A stretch of DNA of 64,000 nucleotides from Streptomyces chryseus (GTDB lineage Bacteria > Actinomycetota > Actinomycetes > Streptomycetales > Streptomycetaceae). The DNA is taken from assembly GCF_014650755.1 (NCBI RefSeq), contig NZ_BMVO01000011.1, positions 62,001-126,000 on the forward strand. Direction: 5' to 3'. Position 1 is the first letter of the stretch, and each line of letters begins with the position of its first letter. Under the pieces are notes generated by a model. It saw nothing but the letters and a program-made list of their open reading frames with translations, searched no databases and was not told the origin of the DNA. Positions 50,700 to 58,672 of the stretch are shown here, one piece after another. Made by a program: the position numbers and the translations under genes.

Positions 50700-52397
50700 T
50701 CATTTCGCGTCGGCGTAGCACTCCACGACGGCCGTCGTGAAGGGGAAGCGCACCGGCGTCTCGCCGAAGGCGATCCGCCCGGCCAGTTCACCGGCGGCGC
50801 GGATCGCCTCCGCCACGGCCGGCGCCTCCTCGGCGGGGCAGTGCACGATGACCTCGTCGTGCTGGAAGAACACCAGCTCCGCCCGCAGCCCCGCCGCCCG
50901 CAGGCTCTGCCGCAGCGCCGCCATCATCAGCAGCGCCCAGTCGGCGGCGCTGCCCTGCACCACGAAATTGCGGGTGAAACGGCCCCGGGCGCGGGCGTTC
51001 GTCGACGCGTACCCGGGGGTGAACTCCCCGTCGACCTCCTGCTGCCGGGACGGACCGTCTTCCTGGGGGATGCCGGCCTCCCCGTCCTCGCCGGCCCCGG
51101 CGGCCGGCGGGCAGGTCCGCCCCAGCCATGTCCGTACGAGCCGCATCTCCTCGCCCGCGCGCGCCGCGTCGTCCACGTACGCGACGGCGCGCGGGAAACG
51201 TCTTCGCAGCGCCGCGAGGTTCTTCAGGCCGTCCCCGGAGGTCTGCCCGTACACCGCGCCGAGCACGGCGAGCTTCGCCTTCTCACGGTCACCGGAGAAC
51301 GCTCGGTCCGACACCGCCTTGTAGAGGTCGCCGGGCTGCCCCGCCACCTCCATCAGCCCCGGGTCGCGCGAGATCGCGGCCAGGACGCGCGGCTCCATCT
51401 GGTCCGCGTCGGCGACCACGAGCCGCCAGCCCTCGTCCGCGATCACCGCGCGCCGGATCACCTTCGGGATCTGGAGGGCGCCGCCGCCGTTGGTGACCCA
51501 CCGGCCGGTGATGGTCCCACCGGGCAGGTACTGGGGTCTGAACCGGCCCGCGCGCACCCAGTCCTGGAGCCAGCCCCAGCCGTGCGCGGTGTGGATGCGG
51601 TACAGCTTCTTGTACGCGATGAGCGGCTCCACCGCCGGATGGTCGACCTCCGCCAGCTCCCACCGCCGGGTGGACCGGACCTTGATCCCGGCCTGGGCGA
51701 AGGCCCTGATCACGTCGGCGGGCAGTTCCGGCCGCACCCGCCGCCCGAACGCCGCCGAGATCTCGTCCGTCAGCTCGGCCATGCGGCGCGGGTCGCCGCC
51801 GCCCGCGTACCGCTCGCCGAGCAGCTCCTCCAGCACCGCCCGGTGCACGTCCGCCCGCCACGGGAGCCCCGCCCCGTTCATCTCGGCGGCCACGAGCATC
51901 CCCGCCGACTCGGCGGCCGTCAGCAGCCGCATCCGGTCGGGGTGCTCCGCCGCACCGTGCCTGCGCTGCTGGTCGGCGTACACCTCCAGCAGGTCCTCGA
52001 ACGGCACCGGTACGGGCTGCGGTTCGAACAGCGACGACTGCGATCCGGGCTCGGCGGCGCGCTGCGGGGGGTCGGGCGGCACGGGGCGGTCGTGCAGCCG
52101 CGCCCAGGCCGCCGCCGCGGAGCGCGGTTCGCCGTGGCGCCCCTCGTGGCCCAGTAGCAGCGACTCCGCGTCCTCCACGTCGTAGCACCGCTCCACGCGC
52201 ACGCCCGCGTCGAGCAGCCGGGGGTAGATCTCGGCGGTGGACCGCCACACCCACCGCCCGACCCCGGGCCTGGAGCCGACCGCCGTCACGAGGTCGGGCT
52301 CCTTGAGCACGTCGCCGGCCGGCCGCCCGTCCCGCCCCAGCGGCACGAGCAGCGCCCCACCCCCGTCCGTCGCGGCGACGGCCCAGCGCTCGCTCAT
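50700..52397 (-). CDS. Bifunctional 3'-5' exonuclease/DNA polymerase, family A
   Basis: The 565-residue protein has a ~170-residue N-terminal exonuclease-like part lacking convincing metal ligands. Family A polymerase motifs follow: ADADQMEPRVLAAIS (motif A), KLAVLGAVYGQ (motif B) and QHDEVIVHC (motif C). It is much shorter than PolA, with no 5' nuclease domain. From memory this is a conserved actinobacterial type of unclear role, perhaps repair. Start ATG at 52397. CAGACT lies 7 nt upstream with no ribosome site, so it is near-leaderless. Confidence 0.88.
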   Translation of the reverse strand: MSERWAVAATDGGGALLVPLGRDGRPAGDVLKEPDLVTAVGSRPGVGRWVWRSTAEIYPRLLDAGVRVERCYDVEDAESLLLGHEGRHGEPRSAAAAWARLHDRPVPPDPPQRAAEPGSQSSLFEPQPVPVPFEDLLEVYADQQRRHGAAEHPDRMRLLTAAESAGMLVAAEMNGAGLPWRADVHRAVLEELLGERYAGGGDPRRMAELTDEISAAFGRRVRPELPADVIRAFAQAGIKVRSTRRWELAEVDHPAVEPLIAYKKLYRIHTAHGWGWLQDWVRAGRFRPQYLPGGTITGRWVTNGGGALQIPKVIRRAVIADEGWRLVVADADQMEPRVLAAISRDPGLMEVAGQPGDLYKAVSDRAFSGDREKAKLAVLGAVYGQTSGDGLKNLAALRRRFPRAVAYVDDAARAGEEMRLVRTWLGRTCPPAAGAGEDGEAGIPQEDGPSRQQEVDGEFTPGYASTNARARGRFTRNFVVQGSAADWALLMMAALRQSLRAAGLRAELVFFQHDEVIVHCPAEEAPAVAEAIRAAGELAGRIAFGETPVRFPFTTAVVECYADAK

Positions 52398-52840
52398 GGG
52401 TGCGAGTCTGGCACCCGGCACTGACAACGGGCTTCTCGGCGGCGCAGGTGGGTGCGGGTGGTGCGGCTGCGCGGGTGGGCGGCGGGTGGTGTGGTGCGGG
52501 TGCGCGGGTGGTGCTGGTGCGGCGGCTTCGGGGTCGGTGCCGCGCCGGGGCGTCTCCTCGGGCGCCGAACGTCCGGGTACTGCTCACGGCCCTTCGGCGT
52601 AGTCGCGTTCGACGCCCTGCGGGGAGCGCCCCGGCACGTCCCCTCCTGGCAGGTCGGAGCGCGGAGCCGGGGCGGGAGTGGACTCGGCCCCCGCTTCGAG
52701 CGGGAGGCCCGCGCTGCGGCCGGCCGGTGCGATCATGCGGCCGGCCTTCCGGGCGGACGCCCGCCGGACACGACCGCTGAGCCGACTCCCGGGGTATGCC
52801 TGGCCCTACCCCCACGTCCCCGCGTGGCACCATCGGGGGC
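52398..52840. other. Low-complexity intergenic region
   Basis: A G/T-rich stretch (about 52447-52545) is built from GTGCGGGTGG-like units. I see no gene. The divergent promoters of the polymerase and the DUF2786 gene lie at its ends, each a -10-like hexamer 7 nt before the ATG. Confidence 0.5.
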
Positions 52841-54022
52841 ATGGAGCAGGTGGAGAAGGCGATATCCGCGGCGGTGTACGCCGAAGGCGACGCGGGCCTC
52901 GACCTCGGCGCCTCGCTGATCGCCGCCGCGCCCTGGTCCGCGGCGGGGCGTGAGATCCTCCGGCGCGGTGAGGAGCTGGTACGCCGCGCCTGGGAGCGGG
53001 GCTGGCAGCCCGCCGACGTCGTACGCCTCGTCCGCCGCGACCTCGACGACCGCCACGTGCGCCTGACCACCGACCTGATCGCCGCCGAGAACCGCAGGTA
53101 CGCGCGGACGGCCCCCCGCTGGGAGGCACAGCTCCGCGAACTCGAAGCGGCGCGGCCCTGGTGGCACGACGACGAGCGGTACGCCGACGCACTGGCCGCG
53201 CGCGAGCGGACGGACCGCTTCTCGCTCGCCACGGCGCACCTCGAACTGTTCCGCCTCCTCGTCCGCCTCCCCGCGATCGAGCCGGTGGGGCCGCCGCCGG
53301 GCGAGTCCCCGCACGTACGCCCGCACGCGGCCACCCCCGACGAGCCGCGCATGCTCAGCCGTATCCGCGCGCTGCTGGCCAAGGCGGAGGCGACCGACTT
53401 CCCGGACGAGGCGGAGGCCCTCACCGCGAAGGCACAGGAGCTGATGGCGCGCCACAGCATCGACGCCGCGCTGCTGGCCGCGCAGGGGCACACCGGCGAC
53501 GTGCCGACGGCCTGCCGGATCGGCGTGGACGCCCCGTACGAGACGGCCAAGGCGATCCTGCTCGACGCGGTCGCCGGCGCGAACCGCTGCCGCGCGGTGT
53601 GGAACAGCGGCTTCAACTTCTCCACGGTCGTCGGCTTCGAACCCGACCTGGAGTCCGTCGAGTTGCTCTACACCTCCCTCCTCGTGCAGGGCACGGCGGC
53701 GATGACGCGGGCGGAGGCGGCGCAACGGGCGGGCGGCCGCAAGCGCACGAAGGCGTTCCGCCAGGCGTTCCTGACGGCGTACGCGAGCCGGCTCGGCCAG
53801 CGCCTGTCGGACGCGACGGGCCACGTGACGCAGGAGACGGACGGCTCGCTGCTGCCGGTGCTCGCGGCGCGGGACCTGGCGGTGGAGGACCGGACGGAGC
53901 GGATGTTCCCGGCGACGACGTCCACGCGGGTGCGCGGCGTCAGCGACCACGCGGGCTGGGAACACGGCACCGCGGCGGCCGACCGCGCCAGCATGGGCCC
54001 CCGCCCGGGCGTAACCCGCTGA
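52841..54022 (+). CDS. DUF2786 domain protein
   Basis: The 393-residue protein has an N-terminal helical part and a central DUF2786-like helix pair (SRIRALLAKAEATDFPDEAEALTAKAQELMARHSID, typical). The C-terminal half resembles the DUF7168 partner domain often attached. No catalytic motif. Function unknown. It is divergent from the polymerase gene. CACCAT (52828-52833) is 7 nt before the ATG and there is no ribosome site. Confidence 0.75.
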   Translation: MEQVEKAISAAVYAEGDAGLDLGASLIAAAPWSAAGREILRRGEELVRRAWERGWQPADVVRLVRRDLDDRHVRLTTDLIAAENRRYARTAPRWEAQLRELEAARPWWHDDERYADALAARERTDRFSLATAHLELFRLLVRLPAIEPVGPPPGESPHVRPHAATPDEPRMLSRIRALLAKAEATDFPDEAEALTAKAQELMARHSIDAALLAAQGHTGDVPTACRIGVDAPYETAKAILLDAVAGANRCRAVWNSGFNFSTVVGFEPDLESVELLYTSLLVQGTAAMTRAEAAQRAGGRKRTKAFRQAFLTAYASRLGQRLSDATGHVTQETDGSLLPVLAARDLAVEDRTERMFPATTSTRVRGVSDHAGWEHGTAAADRASMGPRPGVTR

Positions 54023-54148
54023 CCCTCCCGCAGCCACCCCGGCGTGGCTCGCTGACCGTTGCGGTCCCCGTCCGCTGAGCCTCCCGCCCCGCACGGCGCG
54101 CCCCCGTCGTACCCCGCGCCGCACCCGCCCCAGCCGTAAGCTCGCCCC

Positions 54149-54354
54149 ATGAGCTGGCTCCGGGCGCTGCAGGAGACCGCTCGCTCCGGCCTCAAGAGCT
54201 GGGCCGGGTGGCGATGCTGATGGAGGCCCATCTGCCGGGGCGCACGACGACGCCCGTACCGGCTGGCGAGGGCGTTCCCGGCCGGGTCGTGCGCAAGGGC
54301 GCGGGCATGCTCCTGGACGCCCTGGAAGACCTGTCCCGGGCCCTGGACGACGAA
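54149..54354 (+). pseudogene. FUSC-family membrane protein remnant (start plus end only)
   Basis: A leaderless-type start (TAAGCT 6 nt before the ATG) opens MSWLRALQETARSGLK, the beginning I remember for Streptomyces FUSC proteins of over 600 residues. After about 19 codons the frame changes and the tail RVAMLMEAHLPGRTTTPVP ... GAGMLLDALEDLSRALDDE follows, matching the end of the same family. The ~600 residues between are gone, so an internal deletion removed the membrane domain. Confidence 0.65.
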
Positions 54355-54385
54355 GGGCCGCGGCCCCCGGAGGGGACCGCGGCCC
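54355..54385. terminator. Bidirectional hairpin
   Basis: GGGCCGCGGCCCC pairs with GGGGACCGCGGCCC (13 bp with an A bulge, 4-nt loop) between the FUSC remnant and the lipoprotein stop. Confidence 0.7.
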
Positions 54386-54407
54386 GTACGTGGTCACCGA
54401 CCCGTCG

Positions 54408-54914
54408 TCAGGAACCCGGCAGCTTCGGCAGGTCCGAGGGGATCCCCTCCGGCAGCTTGTCGCCGGCGGCGGACTTCCTGAAGGTGTCCTTGATCCCGCT
54501 GCCCCACTTCACGGTGATCGAGTCGCCGCCGGCGCCCGGGGTGACCACCCCGGTCGTACGGTCGGCGTCGCCGTCGGCGCACTTCAGCCTCAGCGTCACC
54601 TTGTCGCCCTCGGCGACCGTGCCGGAGCAGACGTGCTCACCGGCGACCGCCGCGTCGGAACCCTGGATGATCAGCGCGATGATCTTCCCGTCGGTCGTGG
54701 CGAGCCAGGATCCGGCGACGTCCGCCGACGTCCCCTGATCCGCGCCGGGCGGGGTGCTGCTCTGCCCGGCGCTGCCGCCGCTCGTGCCGTTCGCGCCCGT
54801 GTCCTTGCCCTTGTCGCCGCCGGCGTCCGCGCCGTTGTCGCCGCTGCAGCCGGTCAGGACGAGGGCAGCGGCTACGGCCGCCGCCGCGACGGTGGTACGT
54901 ACGTACTCACGCAC
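54408..54914 (-). CDS. Secreted lipoprotein, unknown function
   Basis: The 168-residue protein has a signal peptide with lipobox LTGC (Cys23). A Gly/Ser/Asp-rich tether (~25-65) precedes a small beta-rich domain (GSWLATTDGKIIALIIQG to KDTFRKS) with two Cys residues (HVCSG, LKCAD) that may form a disulfide. No known family. The GTG start has GGGGAG 6 nt upstream. It lies upstream (3' side) of the zinc-free ribosomal set but points the same way as rpsN without overlap; no link is evident. Confidence 0.75.
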   Translation of the reverse strand: MREYVRTTVAAAAVAAALVLTGCSGDNGADAGGDKGKDTGANGTSGGSAGQSSTPPGADQGTSADVAGSWLATTDGKIIALIIQGSDAAVAGEHVCSGTVAEGDKVTLRLKCADGDADRTTGVVTPGAGGDSITVKWGSGIKDTFRKSAAGDKLPEGIPSDLPKLPGS

Positions 54915-54953
54915 TCCGGACTCCCCATGTTCGGTAGGTCGGGACGCGCCAAG

Positions 54954-55259
54954 CTACCAGGAGGACTTGCGTACGCCGGGGAGGAAACCGGCATGCGCCT
55001 GCTCCCGCATCCGGACCCGGGAGAGTCCGAACCTCCGGAGGTGGCCCCGCGGCCGGCCGTCCACGCTGTCCCGGTTGCGCACGCGTGTGGCGCTCGCGTC
55101 GCGCGGCTGGCGGCGCAACTCCTCCAGGGCGGCGGCGCGGTCGGTCTCCGGCGTTCCGGGCCTGCGGAGGATCTCCTTCAGCTCCGCCCGCCGCTCGGCG
55201 TACCGCTCGACGACGGCCTTGCGCCGTTCGTTGCGCGCGATCTTGCTCTTCTTCGCCAT
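54954..55259 (-). CDS. rpsN: Ribosomal protein S14, zinc-free form
   Basis: The 101-residue S14 is of the long type without CxxC zinc ribbons. MAKKSKIARNERRK at the start and RDSVDGRPRGHLRRFGLSR(V) then RKSSW at the end are diagnostic. It replaces the zinc-binding S14 when zinc is scarce. The ATG overlaps the L28 stop (ATGA), so both are translated together from the operator region at 55514. Confidence 0.95.
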   Translation of the reverse strand: MAKKSKIARNERRKAVVERYAERRAELKEILRRPGTPETDRAAALEELRRQPRDASATRVRNRDSVDGRPRGHLRRFGLSRVRMREQAHAGFLPGVRKSSW

Positions 55260-55495
55260 CAGACCTTCACCCCTCGGGCGCGGATGCGGGCCACGGCCGC
55301 CTCGACGCCGATCACGTCGACGGTCTTGATCGCCCGGGCGCTGAGCACGAGCCGCACATGGCGGCCCTCGCTCGCCAGCCAGTAGCGCTTGCGCTGGATG
55401 TTCGGGTCGAAGCGACGGGATGTGCGCCGGTGCGAGTGGGAGATGTTGTTGCCGAATCCCGGCTGGGCGCCGGTCAGCTGGCAGTGGGCGGACAA
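55259..55495 (-). CDS. rpmB: Ribosomal protein L28, zinc-free form
   Basis: The 78-residue L28 (SAHCQLTGAQPGFGNNISHSHRRTSRRF) keeps one Cys only, so it cannot form the usual four-Cys zinc site. The start is TTG at 55495, judged from the family start and from GAGGAG 11 nt upstream. It is divergent from rpmG across a Zur-like operator and is followed by rpsN. Confidence 0.93.
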   Translation of the reverse strand: MSAHCQLTGAQPGFGNNISHSHRRTSRRFDPNIQRKRYWLASEGRHVRLVLSARAIKTVDVIGVEAAVARIRARGVKV

Positions 55496-55512
55496 GGTGC
55501 GATCACTCCTCT

Positions 55513-55540
55513 TTGAAAATGGGAACCATTTCCATATACT
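55513..55540 (+). promoter_or_regulatory. Leaderless rpmG promoter
   Basis: TTGAAA (55513-55518), 16-nt spacer, TATACT (55535-55540), then 6 nt to the ATG. The whole spacer lies in the Zur-like palindrome, so a bound repressor would block polymerase directly. Confidence 0.65.
55514..55534. promoter_or_regulatory. Candidate Zur operator
   Basis: TGAAAATGG and CCATTTCCA flank GAA and match as an inverted repeat at 8 of 9 positions. It is AT-rich in a GC-rich genome and lies between divergent zinc-free ribosomal genes. The Streptomyces and mycobacterial Zur consensus begins TGAAAATG/C. Zinc-loaded Zur would repress both directions. Confidence 0.7.
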
Positions 55541-55546
55541 AACCAC

Positions 55547-55711
55547 ATGGCACGCAACGAAGTCCGCCCGATCATCAAGCTCAGGTCCACGGCGGGGACC
55601 GGCTACACGTACGTGACCCGTAAGAACCGCCGCAACGACCCCGACCGCATGACGCTGCGCAAGTTCGACCCGGTCGTCCGCCGGCACGTCGACTTCCGCG
55701 AAGAGCGCTGA
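55547..55711 (+). CDS. rpmG: Ribosomal protein L33, zinc-free form
   Basis: The 54-residue protein (MARNEVRPIIKLRSTAGTGYTYVTRKNRRN) has no Cys at all, so it is the zinc-independent paralogue. No Shine-Dalgarno is present. The ATG lies 6 nt after TATACT, so the mRNA is probably leaderless. It leads the L31/COG0523/S18 unit. Confidence 0.95.
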   Translation: MARNEVRPIIKLRSTAGTGYTYVTRKNRRNDPDRMTLRKFDPVVRRHVDFREER

Positions 55712-55748
55712 CCGGACCAGAAGCCAGACCAGAAGGGGGCATCAGCAC

Positions 55749-55994
55749 ATGAAGCCCGGAATCCACCCGCCGTACGGCCCTGTCGTCTTCCGCGACAAGG
55801 CCGGCGGCTTCGCTTTCCTCACCCGTTCCACCATGACCAGCGACAAGACGGTGGAGTGGGAGGACGGCCGTACGTACCCCGTCGTCGATGTCGAGATCTC
55901 CTCGCGGAGCCACCCCTTCTACACCGGCACGGCGCGTGTGCTGGACACGGCGGGGCGCGTGGAGCGCTTCGAGCGCCGCTACGGAGCGAAGTAG
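55749..55994 (+). CDS. rpmE2: Ribosomal protein L31 type B
   Basis: The 81-residue type B L31 (MKPGIHPPYGPVVFRDKAGG) lacks the CxxC zinc site. AGAAGGGGG lies upstream of the ATG. The stop TAG shares one base with the next GTG. It replaces the zinc-binding L31 under zinc limitation. Confidence 0.95.
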   Translation: MKPGIHPPYGPVVFRDKAGGFAFLTRSTMTSDKTVEWEDGRTYPVVDVEISSRSHPFYTGTARVLDTAGRVERFERRYGAK

Positions 55995-57142
55995 TGGGCG
56001 AGAAGGGCAGGCTGCCCGTCGTCATCGTCGGCGGACTGCACTCCGACGCCCGCAAGGAGGTCGTGGAACAGCTCCTGCGCCGGGTCCCCGGGAGCGTCGC
56101 GCTGCACCACGACCTCTCGACCGCGGCCGAGGGGACGGTGCGCCGCACGGTCCGCGACAGCCTCGGTGAGAGCGCGTCCGGCGACGCTCCGCTGGTCAAC
56201 GACTGCGCGTGCTGCGCGCTGCGCGAAGACCTCGTACCGGAGCTGGAGCGGCTTGCCGGCAGCGGTCTCACCGGCCTCGCGATCGTCGAGCTGTGGGACT
56301 CGGTCGAGCCGAAGGCGATGGCCGAGGTCGTCGTCGCGCACGGCGGGGACGTGCTCGCCCTGACCGCCGTCATGACGGCGGTCGACCCGGCGCTGCTCCT
56401 GCCGTACCTCGGCTGCGGCGACGACCTGGCGGAGGCCGGACTGGCCGCGGCGGCGACCGACCAGCGGACCGTCGCCGACACCTGGGCGCGCCAGCTGGAG
56501 TACGCCCCGGTCCTCGCCGTGGTGGAGAGCGAGGAGGCGGACGAGCAGGACGAGGCACTGCTCGCGCAGCTGCATCCCACGGCCCGCAGGGTGGCGGCGG
56601 CGTCCGGCGAGCTCGCCGAGGCGGCCTTCGCCGGCTTCGACATCGAGGCGGCGGCGGCCCGCCAGCATCCCGCCTGCGCGCTGCTTCCGCAGGACGCGGA
56701 CGACCAGGGCGTCGGCACCCTGGTGTGGCATCGGAAGCGGCCCTTCCACCCGGAGCGCCTGTACGCGGCGCTGGAGGACCTGACCTGTGCGGCGGCCCGC
56801 AGCCGGGGCCGTTTCTGGCTCGCGGACCGTCCGGACACGCTGATGGCGTGGGACGCGGCGGGCGGAGCGCTGTGCGTGGAGAGCGCGGGGCCGTGGCTGG
56901 CGTCGCTGCCGGACGCCGCGTGGGAGATGGTGCCGCCCGTCCGCAGGGCGGCGGCCGCGCTCGACTGGCATCCCGAGCACGGGGACTGCTGTCAGCACCT
57001 GGTCTTCACGTCACCCGGACTCGACCGGGGCGGGCTCGAAGAGCTCCTCGAATCGTGCTTGTTGACCGACGCCGAATACGCGGCGGGACGCGATGCGTGG
57101 AAGCGCCTGCCGTCCTCTTTTGATTCCCTTCTGGAGGCATGA
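55994..57142 (+). CDS. COG0523/CobW-family protein with degenerate P-loop
   Basis: The 382-residue putative zinc metallochaperone carries the metal motif CxCC in NDCACCALRED (Cys71, 73, 74) and a CobW C-terminal domain (WHRKRPFHPERLYAALEDL). The GTPase Walker A is not conserved: VVIVGGLHSDARKEVV replaces GxxGxGKT, so GTP hydrolysis is doubtful. From memory Streptomyces zinc-ribosomal clusters share this feature. The GTG start overlaps the L31 stop and the end overlaps rpsR. It may deliver zinc or manage metal release. Confidence 0.85.
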   Translation: MGEKGRLPVVIVGGLHSDARKEVVEQLLRRVPGSVALHHDLSTAAEGTVRRTVRDSLGESASGDAPLVNDCACCALREDLVPELERLAGSGLTGLAIVELWDSVEPKAMAEVVVAHGGDVLALTAVMTAVDPALLLPYLGCGDDLAEAGLAAAATDQRTVADTWARQLEYAPVLAVVESEEADEQDEALLAQLHPTARRVAAASGELAEAAFAGFDIEAAAARQHPACALLPQDADDQGVGTLVWHRKRPFHPERLYAALEDLTCAAARSRGRFWLADRPDTLMAWDAAGGALCVESAGPWLASLPDAAWEMVPPVRRAAAALDWHPEHGDCCQHLVFTSPGLDRGGLEELLESCLLTDAEYAAGRDAWKRLPSSFDSLLEA

Positions 57143-57387
57143 TGTCCCGCCCGTCCCGAGGTAAAGACCCCCGTAAGCCCCTCAAGTCCCGCCCCAATCC
57201 GCTGGACGAGGCGGGGATTACGTACATTGACTACAAGGACACCGATCTCCTGCGGAAATTCATTTCGGACCGCGGGAAGATCCGCAGCCGCCGTGTGACA
57301 AGGGTCTCGGCCCAGCAGCAGCGGCAGCTCACCCGGGCCGTCAAGAACGCGAGGGAGATGGCCCTGCTGCCGTACTCCTCGCGCTGA
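57142..57387 (+). CDS. rpsR: Ribosomal protein S18, second copy
   Basis: The 81-residue S18 (NPLDEAGITYIDYKDTDLLRKFISDRGKI) has no Cys, so it is the zinc-free paralogue. The ATG at 57142 has GGAGG 4 nt upstream. An ATG at 57139 overlaps the COG0523 stop and is too close to the ribosome site. Last gene of the zinc-limitation unit. Confidence 0.94.
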   Translation: MSRPSRGKDPRKPLKSRPNPLDEAGITYIDYKDTDLLRKFISDRGKIRSRRVTRVSAQQQRQLTRAVKNAREMALLPYSSR

Positions 57388-57417
57388 CCCCGGGGACCTG
57401 TAACCGAGGGGGCACCC

Positions 57418-57445
57418 CGCGTGCACGTGCATCTGCCCATGCATC
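57418..57445 (+). promoter_or_regulatory. 28-nt promoter element, copy 1
   Basis: This copy is identical at 27 of 28 positions to 58452-58479 on the minus strand. It contains the perfect palindrome TGCACGTGCA and ends ATGCATC. Exactly 16 nt follow before TATGAT (57462-57467). The element spans the -35 zone of the DUF397 gene, so it may be an activator site. Confidence 0.75.
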
Positions 57446-57505
57446 AGCAAGTGAACAAAGCTATGATCCGGGGCAGTTGACATCTGCACTTTCCGGGAGC
57501 GATCT

Positions 57506-57748
57506 GTGCACCACGCGTACAACGGCATGGCCGCCACAGAGCTCCACGGGGTGGTCTGGCAGAAGAGCAGGCACAGCAACTCGCAGGGCTCCTGCGTGGA
57601 GTTCGCCAAATTGCCCGGCGGGAATGTGGCAGTCCGCAATTCGCGGCACCCGGACGGGCCCGCCCTGGTCTACACGCCCGCCGAGATCGAGGCGATGCTG
57701 TTGGGGATCAAGGACGGCGAGTTCGACCACCTGACGGCCGGCGGCTGA
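57506..57748 (+). CDS. DUF397 family protein
   Basis: The 80-residue protein has the DUF397 landmarks VVWQKSRHSNSQGSCVEFA and VAVRNSRHPDGPALVYTPAE. In actinomycetes such small proteins pair with XRE regulators carrying a DUF5753 domain, as here. The GTG start has GGGAG 6 nt upstream. The mRNA probably starts about 7 nt after TATGAT, giving a leader near 32 nt. It shares its promoter element with the ATPase gene. Confidence 0.85.
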   Translation: MHHAYNGMAATELHGVVWQKSRHSNSQGSCVEFAKLPGGNVAVRNSRHPDGPALVYTPAEIEAMLLGIKDGEFDHLTAGG

Positions 57749-57829
57749 CCGGAACCATCCGGTCCGCCGCCCCGCTCCCTCCTGGCCTTCCCCTGCCGCG
57801 CCTCCCCCGGCGCGTCCGGCCCCCGCCGG

Positions 57830-58330
57830 TTACCGCTGCTCGCCCCCGAGCCGGAACAGCGCCCACACGACCTTGCCGCTCAGCGTCCCCGCGAGCGGGT
57901 GCCATCCCCAGCTGTCGCTGAACGAATCCACCAGAAACAAGCCACGTCCGGACTCGGCGGAGCAGTCGTCCGTCTCCCGCGCCTCCGGGCTCTCGTGGCT
58001 GGGATCGCGCACCGCGCACACCAGGCGCGAGGTCCAGTGCATCAGATGCAGCCGTACGGGAGGGTCCTGCTCGCCCCCGCGCGGGGTGTCGGCCGGCAGC
58101 GCGTGCCGCAGCGCGTTGGTGACGAGCTCGGAGACGACCAGCGCCACGTCGTCGAAGCACTCGCCGAGTTCCCACCGGGCCAGCGTCGACTGGGTGAACT
58201 GGCGGGCGCCGCGCACGGCCTCGTACCGGGGCGGCAGGGCGCAGGATGCCGAGCTGGAGACCGCTGCGGGGTCGATGGGTGGAAGGCCCTGCCTTAACGG
58301 CTCGAGCATGGTCGATCCATTCGTCCCCAT
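57830..58330 (-). CDS. ATP-binding anti-sigma-like protein (GHKL ATPase)
   Basis: The 166-residue protein has the N box LVVSELVTNALRHA and the G1 region with ESGRGLFLVDSFSDSWGW, then GKVVWALF. It has no DGF kinase extras, so it is a RsbW-type ATP-binding protein. GGGAG lies 8 nt before the ATG. Commonly such proteins form a trio with DUF397 and XRE genes. Its promoter carries the second 28-nt element. Its partner sigma factor or kinase target is not in the window. Confidence 0.82.
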   Translation of the reverse strand: MGTNGSTMLEPLRQGLPPIDPAAVSSSASCALPPRYEAVRGARQFTQSTLARWELGECFDDVALVVSELVTNALRHALPADTPRGGEQDPPVRLHLMHWTSRLVCAVRDPSHESPEARETDDCSAESGRGLFLVDSFSDSWGWHPLAGTLSGKVVWALFRLGGEQR

Positions 58331-58451
58331 GCGAGGCACTCCCGGGATTCGCGGTCGTTGCGATACAGCGGTAGCGATGCGGCGGTGGTACGGCGACAGC
58401 ACGAAAAAGCATGCAGGTGCGCGCGGACCATGGTTCCGAATGCGTACGGCA

Positions 58452-58479
58452 GATGCAAGGGCAGATGCACGTGCACGCG
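58452..58479 (-). promoter_or_regulatory. 28-nt promoter element, copy 2
   Basis: This is the second copy, read on the minus strand, 122 nt before the ATPase ATG. After 16 nt comes AACCAT (58430-58435), which keeps the A2 and T6 of a -10 hexamer. The same spacing in both copies supports a shared promoter class. Confidence 0.75.
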
Positions 58480-58672
58480 CCGGACGTGTCCGAACCCGTG
58501 CCGTTTCTGACTCATTTCTTCCCGGGGTCTCTTTCGATGACTTGTACAGCTCTTGCCATTTCCGTAATCGGATGAGTACGGGCTGAAGCGTTTTAATGGC
58601 AGACTGCGGCTCTCGGGCACCTGGGGGAGGTCGCTCCGCGAGTGAACTGTCGGACTGGGGAGGGCTGGAGAA

